Positions 1-5,982 of a stretch of DNA of 5,982 nucleotides are shown here, piece by piece (the stretch's first letter is position 1; each line of letters opens with the position of its first letter). The notes beneath the pieces are model-generated. The model ran no database searches, had not been told where the DNA came from, and worked only from the letters and a program-made list of their open reading frames with translations. The stretch is from Pseudomonas sp. SST3 (GTDB lineage: Bacteria; Pseudomonadota; Gammaproteobacteria; Pseudomonadales; Pseudomonadaceae). The DNA lies in NCBI RefSeq assembly GCF_003325755.1, contig NZ_QORI02000068.1, positions 50 to 6,031 on the forward strand, given 5' to 3'. A program made the position numbers and the translations under genes.

Positions 1-504
1 GACCCGTACATCCTCGACTTCCTGGGACTGCGGGACACATGGCAGGAAGGCGACTTGGAGGCGGCGATCATCCGCGAAATGGAATCCTTCCTGTTGGAGC
101 TGGGCGCAGGTTTCAGCTTCGTGGCTCGGCAGAAGCGCATCCAAATTGACGGCGAAGATTTCCACCTTGACTTGCTGTTCTACAACCGCAAACTGCGGCG
201 GCTGGTGGCAGTGGAGTTGAAGGTCGGCGAGTTCAAGGCGGCTTTCAAGGGACAGATGGAGCTTTACCTTCGCTGGCTGGACAAGCACGAACGGGAGCCG
301 GAGGAAGCCTCGCCGCTGGGAATCATCCTTTGCACCGGCAAAAAGCGCGAGCAGATCGAATTGCTGGAGCTGGACAAGTCGGGCATCCACGTCGCCGAGT
401 ACCTGACCGCCTTGCCGCCGAGGGGCGTGCTGGTGGAGCGGCTACAACAGGCAACGCAGCGGGCGCAGTTGCAGATCGAGCAGCGCAAGACCGACAACGA
501 GTAG
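1..504 (+). CDS. YhcG-family (DUF1016) PD-(D/E)XK nuclease domain protein, 5' end missing
   Basis: The reading frame is open from base 1 and ends with TAG at 502-504. It gives 167 residues that are the C-terminal part of a longer protein; full YhcG/DUF1016 proteins are usually about 340-380 residues. The visible part begins DPYILDFLGL, a typical lead-in to the DUF1016 C-terminal nuclease domain. The PD-(D/E)XK core is clear: Asp57 in the HLDLLFYNRKL strand, then Glu72-Leu-Lys74 in VAVELKVG, then a helix with Gln85 (GQMELYL). The strand IGIILC-like segment and the VAEY motif near the end are also family-typical. A TTG at 55 should not be taken as the start, because the homologous sequence continues upstream of it. 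YhcG proteins are predicted nucleases found in genomic islands, sometimes near restriction systems; the cellular role is poorly known. Family assignment is firm, substrate unknown. Confidence 0.9.
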   Translation, partial: DPYILDFLGLRDTWQEGDLEAAIIREMESFLLELGAGFSFVARQKRIQIDGEDFHLDLLFYNRKLRRLVAVELKVGEFKAAFKGQMELYLRWLDKHEREPEEASPLGIILCTGKKREQIELLELDKSGIHVAEYLTALPPRGVLVERLQQATQRAQLQIEQRKTDNE

Positions 505-844
505 CCCTGCCCCAAGCAGTCGGGCGTCCCGGCGTGCCGCCGTCGGGTTCGCGGGCTGCGCCCCGCGCTTCGTGCCGAATCGCGGCCATCCGGCTTTGGC
601 CCCTGCCGCCTCCGGCCCTGCCGGGCCTGCGTGCTTCGCTTGCCCAAAAGACGACAGTGTGCAGTGGGCGGGGTGTGGGCGGTCTTGCTGTTCCCTTCAC
701 CGTATCACGGCGTTCTCGCCGTCAAGGGCGGCGCGTGCCATGCACGCTTGCGTCCTGGCGGCCGTCTGCGACCCCTGACTGCTTGCGCTGCGCCGTGCTG
801 GCCACGGTTCCGGGCAATTCCGCCCGAGCAACCGGAGCACGATC
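505..844 (+). other. Non-coding, hairpin-rich leader between yhcG and the radC-like gene
   Basis: These 340 bases hold no ORF that looks like a protein; the open frames here are low-complexity Arg/Ala/Pro-rich readings of GC-rich DNA. Several inverted repeats are visible: GCGGG 551-555 with CCCGC 562-566; GGCCC 614-618 with GGGCC 623-627; ACGGCG 707-712 with CGCCGT 717-722 (loop TTCT); GCGTGC 733-738 with GCACGC 742-747 (loop CAT); CCGTG 793-797 with CACGG 803-807; and a nested stem 805-834. None is followed by a run of T, so simple terminators are unlikely. I found no convincing -35/-10 pair. The position, directly 5' of a radC gene in a mobile-element setting, matches that of the described radC RNA motif, but I cannot confirm the match from memory of its consensus. 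Confidence 0.6.
793..834 (+). promoter_or_regulatory. Alternative hairpins next to the radC ribosome binding site
   Basis: Two foldings compete in the RNA. Hairpin A pairs CCGTG (793-797) with CACGG (803-807) around a five-base loop. Hairpin B is nested: CGGTT (805-809) pairs with AACCG (830-834), and inside it CGGGC (811-815) pairs with GCCCG (822-826) around AATTCC. Bases 805-807 are needed by both, so they exclude each other. The outer strand of B ends on the first G of the GGAG Shine-Dalgarno (834-837), seven bases before the ATG at 845. B could therefore partly hide the ribosome binding site and A could free it. The pairings are seen in the sequence; any regulatory role is inference. Confidence 0.35.
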
Positions 845-1353
845 ATGTCGCAACTGTCCTTTTCCTCGTTCGATGCCTCGCTGATGGTGCGCGATGCACA
901 GGGCCGCTACCTGCTGGCGACGGCCGACCAAATTCTGGAGGCCGCGCGCCAGGCCATCGAGTACAAGATGCAGCGCGGTGCGTCGTTCAGTTCGCCGGTG
1001 GCGGTCAAGGAGTACCTGAGCGCCAAGTTGGCTGGTTTCGAGCATGAAGTCTTCGCTGTGCTGTTCTTGGATACGCAGCATCGCCTGATCGAATACAGCG
1101 AGCTTTTCCGAGGCACCATCGACAGTGCATCGGTGTATCCACGCGAGCTGGTCAAGGAGGCGCTGCGGCTCAATGCGGCAGCGGTCATCGTTTCGCACAA
1201 CCATCCGAGCGGCAACCCCGAACCGAGCGCGCCGACAAGGTACTGACCCAGCGGCTCAGGGAGGCGCTGGCGCTGGTGGATGTCCGCACGCTGGATCACA
1301 TCATCGTGGCGGGTGGCAGCACCATATCCTTCGCCGAACGCGGTCTGATTTGA
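845..1353 (+). pseudogene. radC: RadC-like JAB/JAMM-domain protein gene, broken by a one-base deletion
   Basis: The gene starts at ATG 845, seven bases after GGAG (834-837), and reads MSQLSFSSFDASLMVRDAQG. With one base restored near 1229-1230 it runs to TGA at 1351-1353 and gives 169 residues. That is the usual size of ICE-borne RadC-like proteins, which lack the N-terminal helix-hairpin-helix part of chromosomal RadC. The JAMM metal site is visible: Glu68 ([10 protein letters not shown]), His118 and His120 in [12 protein letters not shown], and Asp131 in the restored frame ([11 protein letters not shown]). The restored tail continues through [20 protein letters not shown], a normal RadC C-terminus. 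As the bases stand, the frame shifts after PEPSA, reads PTRY and stops at 1244-1246 (133 residues), losing the Asp ligand and the last third of the domain. RadC-like proteins on mobile elements are assumed to act on DNA or partner proteins, with no settled function. Family firm; inactivation depends on the deletion being real. Confidence 0.88.
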
Positions 1354-1357
1354 CCGA

Positions 1358-1378
1358 GGGGGCTTCGGCCCCCATTTT
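1358..1378 (+). terminator. Rho-independent-type hairpin after the radC-like gene
   Basis: GGGGGC (1358-1363) pairs perfectly with GCCCCC (1368-1373) around a TTCG tetraloop, followed by ATTTT (1374-1378). It begins five bases after the restored radC stop. The stable C(UUCG)G loop and the short U tract suit termination of + strand transcripts. Read on the - strand, where it lies 21 bases after the arsH stop, the hairpin lacks a following U run, so use as the ars operon terminator is possible but weaker. Confidence 0.75.
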
Positions 1379-1394
1379 GCTGCGATGGCGGCTC

Positions 1395-2132
1395 TCAGAT
1401 CGCTGCTTGATTGACGCGCCGGCTCAGGGCTTCGGCGCTTTCCTTGCGTTCGCTGTAGCGATCTACCAGATATGGCGCCACGTCGCGCGTGAGCAGCGTG
1501 AACTTCATCAGCTCTTCCATCACATCCACGATGCGGTCGTAATAGGCCGAGGGCTTCATGCGTCCCGCTTCATCGAACTCCTGGTATGCCTTGGCGACCG
1601 AAGACTGGTTTGGGACGGTCAGCATCCGCATCCAGCGGCCCAACACGCGCATTTGGTTAACGGCGTTGAAGGACTGCGATCCACCCGACACCTGCATCAC
1701 CGCCAACGTCTTGCCCTGTGTCGGGCGCACCGCGCCGACCGACAGAGGAATCCAGTCTATTTGGGTCTTCATCAAGCCGGTCATGGCACCGTGGCGCTCG
1801 GGCGAACTCCACACCATGCTTTCGGCCCATTGCACCAGTTCGTGCAGTTCCCTGACCTTTGGGTGATCGTGAGGCGCGTCATCCACCAACGGCAGGCCCG
1901 AGGGGTTGAACATCCGTGTCTCGCCGCCGAGCGCGCTCAGGATGTGTGCCGCTTCTTCAGCAGCCAGGCGGCTGAACGAGCGTTCGCGCAGCGAGCCATA
2001 GAGCAGCAGGAAGCGCGGCGCGTGGGTGGCACGCTCGGGTGCCATTAACCGCTGGGCATCGGGTTGCTGGAACAGCGCGGTGTCGATATTGGGTAGGTCG
2101 ATTCTGGATTCAGACACGGCGGCCTTCCGCAT
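1395..2132 (-). CDS. arsH: ArsH, NADPH-dependent FMN oxidoreductase of arsenic resistance
   Basis: This 245-residue flavodoxin-like protein matches ArsH along its length. The flavin phosphate-binding loop [10 protein letters not shown] is at residues 46-55. The [11 protein letters not shown] segment (109-119), [23 protein letters not shown] and [20 protein letters not shown] (about 148-167) are ArsH hallmarks. The tail [16 protein letters not shown] is also typical. In characterised ArsH proteins, FMN and NADPH support oxidation of trivalent methylarsenicals and quinone or peroxide reduction; it is cytoplasmic. It is the last gene of the operon. The ATG start at 2132 overlaps arsC by 23 bases but has no good Shine-Dalgarno and follows a small hairpin (2137-2151). 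A GTG at 2115-2117 has GGAAGG five bases upstream and overlaps the arsC stop as GTGTCTGA, which would give 240 residues. Either start leaves the domain intact. Confidence 0.95.
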   Translation of the reverse strand: MRKAAVSESRIDLPNIDTALFQQPDAQRLMAPERATHAPRFLLLYGSLRERSFSRLAAEEAAHILSALGGETRMFNPSGLPLVDDAPHDHPKVRELHELVQWAESMVWSSPERHGAMTGLMKTQIDWIPLSVGAVRPTQGKTLAVMQVSGGSQSFNAVNQMRVLGRWMRMLTVPNQSSVAKAYQEFDEAGRMKPSAYYDRIVDVMEELMKFTLLTRDVAPYLVDRYSERKESAEALSRRVNQAAI

Positions 2133-2532
2133 TCACGACGGCTTCGCCGTCTTCCTTGCTGAATGCACCGCGCTGCGGCTGGGGCAGGATGTCCAGCACC
2201 GCTTCCGAAGGTCTGCACAGCAGTGCGCCCAGCGGCGAGACCACGATGGGGCGGTTGATGAGGATGGGGTGCTGGAGCATGAAGTCGATTAAATGTTCGT
2301 CGCTCCATTTGGAATCATCCAGGCCCAATTCCGCATAAGGTGTGCCTTTCTCGCGCAGCACCGCACGCACTGGCACACCCATCGCAGCGATCAGCGTTTT
2401 CAGCGTCTCGCGGTCGGGCGGTGTTTTCAAGTATTCGATGATGGTCGGCTCTTCGCCGCTGTTGCGAATCAAGCCCAGCACGTTGCGCGACGTACCGCAG
2501 TCGGGGTTGTGATAGATGGTGATCTGGCTCAT
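2110..2532 (-). CDS. arsC: ArsC, glutaredoxin-dependent arsenate reductase
   Basis: The 140-residue product matches the R773 plasmid ArsC family in length and motifs. [17 protein letters not shown] carries His8 and catalytic Cys12; Arg60 (AVLREKG), Arg94 ([13 protein letters not shown]) and Arg107 (LLCRPSE) are the arsenate-binding arginines at the R773 positions. The enzyme reduces As(V) to As(III) in the cytoplasm using glutathione and glutaredoxin. The start at 2532 is preferred over upstream in-frame codons because family proteins begin here, and GAGG lies seven to ten bases upstream inside the 14-base gap after acr3. It ends at TGA 2110-2112, overlapping arsH. It is the second arsenate reductase of the operon and belongs to a family unrelated to the one at the right edge, so the two draw on different thiol systems. 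Function is firmly assigned. Confidence 0.96.
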   Translation of the reverse strand: MSQITIYHNPDCGTSRNVLGLIRNSGEEPTIIEYLKTPPDRETLKTLIAAMGVPVRAVLREKGTPYAELGLDDSKWSDEHLIDFMLQHPILINRPIVVSPLGALLCRPSEAVLDILPQPQRGAFSKEDGEAVVNAEGRRV

Positions 2533-2546
2533 GCCATTGCCTCGGT

Positions 2547-3627
2547 TCAGGGATTCGTGGGGTTGGCGGAATACATGCTGGCGCCCTTGAGCCGCCACCG
2601 GCGGCCCAACCGCAAGGCGACATGCACCAGCAGGATGAGCACCGGCACTTCCACCAGCGGCCCGATCACCGTGGTGAAGGCGACAGGCGAAGCCAGGCCG
2701 AACGACGCAATAGCCACGGCGATGGCCAGCTCGAAGTTGTTGCCTGCGGCAGTGAAGGCGATGGCGGTGGTGCGTGGGTAGTCGGCCTGGATCAGCCGGC
2801 CCATAAAGAAACTGATGAGGAACTGGATCACGAAGTAGAGTGTCAGCGGCACGGCAATCTTTAGCGCGTCCATCGGCAGGCGCACCACGTCGGCACCTTT
2901 GAGGCTAAACATGGCCACGATGGTGAACAGTAGCGCCGCCAGCGTGATGGGACTGATCCGCGGCAGGAATGCACGCTCGTACCAGTCCTGGCCCTTGCGT
3001 CGAATCAGCGAGCGCCGGGTCAGGTAGCCGGCCAGGAACGGGATGCCCAGGTAAATCAGTACCGCCTCGGTGATCGTCCAAAAGCCCACGTCAATGACGC
3101 TGCCTTGCAGGCCGAACACAGGCGGCAGCACCGACAGGAAGAACCAGGCATAGGTCGAGAAGAACAGGATCTGGAAGATCGAATTGAAGGCGACCAGGCC
3201 CGCGACATACTGGTTATCACCACGCGCCAACTGGTTCCACACAAGCACCATAGCGATGCAGCGTGCCAGTCCAATCAGGATCAGGCCGGTCATGTATTCC
3301 GGCTGGTCGCGTAGGAAAAATCACCGCCAGCACGAACATCAGCACCGGCCCGATGATCCAGTTTTGCACCAGTGACAGCAACAGCACGCGCCGGTCGGCG
3401 AAGACCTCGTGTAGCGTCTCGTAGCGCACCTTGGCCAGCGGCGGGTACATCATCAGGATCAGGCCGATGGCGATCGGGACGTTGGTCGTGCCGATCGAGA
3501 GCGCATTGAGCGCATCGGGCAAACCGTCGAAGAACGTACCCAATGCAACACCCAGCGCCATCGCGGCGAAAATCCAGACGGTGAGATAGCGATCTAGGAA
3601 GGACAGGCGCGATGGCGTGTTCAGCAT
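2547..3627 (-). pseudogene. acr3: Acr3-type arsenite efflux carrier, interrupted by a one-base insertion
   Basis: The coding sequence is split over two frames. The 5' part (ATG 3627 down to about 3317) reads [20 protein letters not shown] and carries about three hydrophobic segments (roughly residues 14-33, 48-62, 82-104). The 3' part (about 3316 down to TGA 2547-2549) carries the remaining segments. Removing one A from the run at 3316-3320 joins them as [17 protein letters not shown], giving 359 residues, normal for Acr3. The conserved Cys of the fourth membrane helix ([19 protein letters not shown], Cys123) and the Glu in [10 protein letters not shown] (Glu326) match residues shown to matter in Alkaliphilus Acr3. 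As written, translation leaves the frame after VIFP and stops at 3217-3219 (136 residues), before the Cys. The start overlaps the arsA stop by seven bases (ATGCTGA) without a strong Shine-Dalgarno, implying coupling to arsA. An intact Acr3 exports As(III) through the inner membrane. Family certain; whether the break is biological is not. Confidence 0.93.
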
Positions 3628-5426
3628 CGAATGCCCGCTTTGGGGGCTGTCGTGATTTCATGAGGTTTTTCCTGTTTTGCCAAAGCCCGCAGACGCTCCA
3701 CTCCCACCGGCTCTTCGGTCAGAAGCGGCACGACAGCATGGCGTCGGGCATGTTGTGTGGCCACGGCGTCGATTTCCCGCAACTCGTTGCGTGCACGCTG
3801 GCGCAGCAGCGGGGAATGCGGATGTGCGGCCGCCACGCTGTTGTTAACGATCCAGGCCCACGGCTCGATGCCCGCGCGGCGCAGGTCGTCTTGCAGGTTG
3901 GCCGCTTCCAGCACGGGCGTGGTTTCGGCCAGGGTGACAATGAGCACCTTGGTCTGCTTCGGATCTTGCAACTGCATCATCGGCGTCGTGAAATGAACGC
4001 CCGTCTCACCCATCTGCCGGGCGATGTCGCGGTGGTATGCGCCGGTGGCGTCGAGCAGCAGCAAGGTGTGGCCTGTGGGCGCGGTGTCCATCACCACGAA
4101 CTTTCTGCCCCCTTCGCGGATGGCACGGGAGAATGCCTGGAACACCGCGATTTCCTCGGTGCAGGGCGAGCGCAGGTCTTCTTCCAGCAAGGCGCGGCCT
4201 TCGGCATCGAGCTGCGCGCCCTTGGTGTCCATCACATGCTGGCGATAGCGTGCCGTGGCTTCCTGGGGGTCGATGCGGCTGAGAGCCAGATTGGGAAGCG
4301 AACCTTCCAGCGTGTCGGCCAGATGCGCAGCCGGGTCGGAGGTGGTCAGATGCACGGGCAGGCCCCGGCCCGCCAGCTCCACGGCAATGGCAGCGGCCAG
4401 CGTGGTCTTGCCCACGCCGCCTTTGCCCATCACCATGACCAGACCGTGCCCATCGGCAGCGACTTCATCGACCAGGGCGGATAAGTCCGGCGCATTGATC
4501 TGGTCGGGCAGCTCGATGGCATCGGCGCCATATGTGGCGTCGGTATCGACCAGCAGATGGCGCAGAGCGTCGAGGCCCACGAGGTTGAACGGCTTGAGCG
4601 CGATCTGATCCCGAGGCAACGCCTGGAGGACAGACGGAATGGCGGCCAGCGTAGCCTGCTCTTTTTCGTAGATGGCAGCGGCAAGCGTATCGGTTTCGGC
4701 CTCGCTGGCAGGAAATACGCCGTTGATGACCAGGTGTTGCTGTGACAGGCCGATAGCGGCCAGTTCTTCATGGGTGCGGGCCGCCTCGCGCAGCGTGGGG
4801 CGCTGCGCACGGGCAACCAGCACTAGACGAGTGCGCAAGGGATCGGCCAACGCCTCTACCGCAGCCTTGTACTGACTGCGCTGTTTTTCCAGGCCCGCCA
4901 GCGGCCCCAGGCACGACGCATCGCCTTTGCCTGCTTCCAGAAAGCCACTCCATGCGCCCGGCAGTTGCAGCAGGCGGATGGTGTGGCCGGTAGGGGCTGT
5001 GTCGAAAATGATGTGCGCGTAATCCTGCGTCAGCGCCGCATCGGTCAGCAGGGCCGTGAACTCATCGAAGGCGGCGATTTCCGTGGTGCAGGCACCCGAC
5101 AGGGATTCTTCGATGCCATCCACTACCGCATCGGGCAACACGCCTCGCACTGGGCCGACTATGCGGTCACGGTACGCTTGCGCGGCTGCCTGCGGGTCGA
5201 TTTCCAGTGCCCATAGATTCGGCACGGCGGCAATCATCGTGATGTGGTTTCCGATGCGTTCGCCGAAAACCTGCCCCACGTTGGAAGCCGGGTCGGTACT
5301 GACGAGCAGCACACGCTTGCCCTGGGTCGCCAGTTGCACGGCCGTTGCGCAGGCGATGGAGGTCTTGCCGACGCCCCCTTTGCCGGTGAAAAACAGGAAG
5401 CGAGGCGGCTGGGTCAGGAAGTGCAT
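3621..5426 (-). CDS. arsA: ArsA, arsenite-stimulated ATPase of the efflux pump
   Basis: The 601-residue protein has the two homologous ATPase halves of bacterial ArsA. The first half has the P-loop GKGGVGKT at 15-22 and the signature DTAPTGHT at 142-149. The second has GKGGVGKT at 334-341 and DTAPTGHT at 447-454. The metalloid-site residues Cys113, Cys172 and Cys422, and His148 and His453, sit at the same numbers as in the R773 enzyme, so the protein should bind As(III) or Sb(III) and couple ATP hydrolysis to export. It is cytoplasmic, docks on a membrane carrier and receives As(III) from ArsD. The start at 5426 has a strong AAGGAG five bases upstream, 13 bases after arsD. The stop overlaps the next gene's start as ATGCTGA. 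The carrier here is Acr3 rather than ArsB, the partner in the best-studied pump. It looks intact. Confidence 0.97.
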   Translation of the reverse strand: MHFLTQPPRFLFFTGKGGVGKTSIACATAVQLATQGKRVLLVSTDPASNVGQVFGERIGNHITMIAAVPNLWALEIDPQAAAQAYRDRIVGPVRGVLPDAVVDGIEESLSGACTTEIAAFDEFTALLTDAALTQDYAHIIFDTAPTGHTIRLLQLPGAWSGFLEAGKGDASCLGPLAGLEKQRSQYKAAVEALADPLRTRLVLVARAQRPTLREAARTHEELAAIGLSQQHLVINGVFPASEAETDTLAAAIYEKEQATLAAIPSVLQALPRDQIALKPFNLVGLDALRHLLVDTDATYGADAIELPDQINAPDLSALVDEVAADGHGLVMVMGKGGVGKTTLAAAIAVELAGRGLPVHLTTSDPAAHLADTLEGSLPNLALSRIDPQEATARYRQHVMDTKGAQLDAEGRALLEEDLRSPCTEEIAVFQAFSRAIREGGRKFVVMDTAPTGHTLLLLDATGAYHRDIARQMGETGVHFTTPMMQLQDPKQTKVLIVTLAETTPVLEAANLQDDLRRAGIEPWAWIVNNSVAAAHPHSPLLRQRARNELREIDAVATQHARRHAVVPLLTEEPVGVERLRALAKQEKPHEITTAPKAGIRC

Positions 5427-5431
5427 GGGAT

Positions 5432-5437
5432 CTCCTT
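5432..5437 (-). promoter_or_regulatory. Ribosome binding site of arsA
   Basis: On the - strand AAGGAG is followed by five bases (ATCCC) and the ATG at 5426. It lies inside the 13-base arsD-arsA gap and fixes the arsA start. It is the strongest Shine-Dalgarno in the operon part seen here, in keeping with the need for ample ArsA. Confidence 0.8.
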
Positions 5438-5439
5438 GT

Positions 5440-5799
5440 TCAGCAGCAGCGGCCGCCAGAGCAGCAGGCGTTTTGGGCTGGCGAGGCTTCGGGCGCCTCG
5501 ATGCCAGCCCAGCGGGTCAATTCGCTTCGGCTGGGGTAGCGACCGGCCAAGGCCACCTCACCATCGACCAGAACCAGGGGCAGCGCCTCTTGGCCCGAGC
5601 GTTGTAAAAAGCCTTTCACTGTCGGGTTTTCGGCGAAAGCGAGGGGTTGCTGTGCCAGGTTGAAGCGTTCGACCTGAGCACCGTGTTGCTTGGCCCAATC
5701 CACATCGGCGGCGAAGTTCACCAAGTTTTGATCCACTTCAACGCCACATACGCCGGTGCTACAACATAGCGCCGGGTCGAAAATCTGGATGCTTGGCAT
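5440..5799 (-). CDS. arsD: ArsD, arsenic metallochaperone for ArsA
   Basis: The 119-residue product matches ArsD from end to end. MPSIQIFDPALCCSTGVCGV carries Cys12, Cys13 and Cys18, the three thiols that hold As(III) for transfer to ArsA. The thioredoxin-like core includes DVDWAKQHGAQVERFNLAQQ and LPLVLVDGEVALAGRYPSRSEL. The C-terminus has two vicinal Cys pairs, Cys112-113 and Cys118-119 (ACCSGGRCC), like those of the R773 protein. ArsD delivers As(III) to ArsA and raises its affinity; it also acts as a weak repressor of its operon in some systems. The frame stays open upstream to a GTG at 5844, but AAAGGA six bases before the ATG at 5799 and the family N-terminus fix the start there. It lies 41 bases after the upstream arsC and 13 before arsA. 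Confidence 0.97.
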   Translation of the reverse strand: MPSIQIFDPALCCSTGVCGVEVDQNLVNFAADVDWAKQHGAQVERFNLAQQPLAFAENPTVKGFLQRSGQEALPLVLVDGEVALAGRYPSRSELTRWAGIEAPEASPAQNACCSGGRCC

Positions 5800-5804
5800 G
5801 GGGT

Positions 5805-5811
5805 GTCCTTT
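5805..5811 (-). promoter_or_regulatory. Ribosome binding site of arsD
   Basis: AAAGGAC on the - strand lies five to six bases before the ATG at 5799 and decides this start over the upstream in-frame GTG at 5844, which would overlap the preceding gene's stop codon. Confidence 0.75.
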
Positions 5812-5840
5812 CAAATTGGTTGTTGATGAAGTGACGCTCT

Positions 5841-5982
5841 TCACTCTTGGCCGATGTTTCGCAACTCGCGTTGCAGCGACATGGCGTCCAGGCGTTGCAG
5901 TGGCAGCGAGAGAAACAGCTCGATGCGGCGGCGCAAAATCAGCGCGGCATCCTTGAACGCTTTGAGTCGTTTGTTCTTCGCT
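5841..5982 (-). CDS. C-terminal end of a low-molecular-weight phosphatase-type ArsC, possibly ArsR-fused; 5' part outside the window
   Basis: Translated from 5981 on the - strand, 46 residues run to a TGA at 5841-5843. They read AFKDAALILRRRIELFLSLP and end LQRELRNIGQE. This is the final helical region of thioredoxin-linked arsenate reductases of the low-molecular-weight tyrosine phosphatase fold, where an (R)RRI-x-LFLSLPL-x-x-LD pattern and an IG ending are usual. The catalytic CX5R loop lies outside the window, so the assignment rests on the tail alone. Such proteins are often fused to, or placed next to, an ArsR repressor at the head of an operon. That makes this a good candidate for the operon's first or second gene. 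It reduces As(V) to As(III) by a Cys triad. An unrelated helical protein cannot be fully excluded. Confidence 0.65.
   Translation of the reverse strand, partial: AKNKRLKAFKDAALILRRRIELFLSLPLQRLDAMSLQRELRNIGQE

Noticed and set aside
685..708. TTGCTG followed by TATCAC as a sigma-70 promoter for radC
   Set aside because: The spacing is only 12 bases and the -10 match is poor; no better pair was seen.
330..884. Open frame of 184 codons over the yhcG end and the leader
   Set aside because: It overlaps yhcG and radC in another frame and is low-complexity Arg/Ala/Pro; better explained as non-coding leader.
1125..2048. Open frame of 307 codons on the + strand across the radC end and opposite arsH
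   Set aside because: It crosses a strong terminator hairpin and runs antisense to a clear arsH, with Ala/Arg/His-rich composition and no recognisable domain.
3612..4484. Open frame of 290 codons on the + strand opposite arsA
   Set aside because: It is antisense to conserved ArsA sequence, rich in His/Gln/Arg as expected for a shadow of GC-rich coding DNA, and resembles no family.
5804..5840. Internal promoter between the right-edge arsC and arsD
   Set aside because: The 41-base gap has no -35/-10 pair at usual spacing and is explained as a normal intra-operon spacer with a Shine-Dalgarno.
5800..5844. GTG at 5844 as an upstream start of arsD
   Set aside because: It overlaps the preceding gene's stop and lacks family similarity, while AAAGGA before ATG 5799 and the ArsD N-terminus fit the shorter form.
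1..5982. Insertion sequence, CRISPR array, tRNA or attachment site
   Set aside because: No transposase, terminal inverted repeats, spaced direct repeats or cloverleaf pattern was found on either strand.

Overview
The window is GC-rich with dense, Shine-Dalgarno-led genes. Its gene content points to a proteobacterium, probably a Beta- or Gammaproteobacterium of the Burkholderiales, Pseudomonas or Xanthomonadales type. This is an inference from gene families and base composition, as no rRNA or housekeeping gene is present. A YhcG/DUF1016 nuclease next to a short RadC-like JAB-domain gene is typical of integrative and conjugative element (ICE) backbones or genomic islands. The rest looks like arsenic-resistance cargo.

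Layout: on the + strand, 1-504 is the 3' part of a YhcG-type PD-(D/E)XK nuclease gene. Positions 505-844 hold no convincing gene but many short inverted repeats, and lead into a radC-like gene (845-1353) broken by a one-base deletion. A GC-rich UUCG hairpin at 1358-1373 follows it. From 1395 to the right edge everything is on the - strand. In transcription order it reads: the 3' end of a low-molecular-weight-phosphatase-type arsC (5841-5982), arsD (5440-5799), arsA (3621-5426), acr3 (2547-3627, frameshifted), a glutaredoxin-type arsC (2110-2532) and arsH (1395-2132). Gaps are 41, 13, -7, 14 and -23 bases, so this is one operon whose promoter, and probably an arsR, lie beyond the right edge.

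How the genes work together: the two arsenate reductases (different families, different electron donors) convert As(V) to As(III). ArsD hands As(III) to the ArsA ATPase, which would energise efflux through the membrane carrier Acr3. ArsH is an NADPH-FMN oxidoreductase linked to methylarsenite oxidation and oxidative-stress protection. The Cys, His and Arg residues known to matter in ArsA, ArsD and glutaredoxin-type ArsC are all present, at or very close to the R773 plasmid numbering.

Most notable: (1) acr3 carries one extra base in an A5/T5 run, which would remove the efflux carrier from an otherwise complete operon unless it is a read error or is bypassed by +1 slippage; (2) the radC-like gene has lost one base exactly before the metal-binding Asp of its JAMM motif; (3) the radC leader can fold into mutually exclusive hairpins next to the ribosome binding site and is a candidate for the radC RNA motif. 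I see no wholly unknown protein system here.
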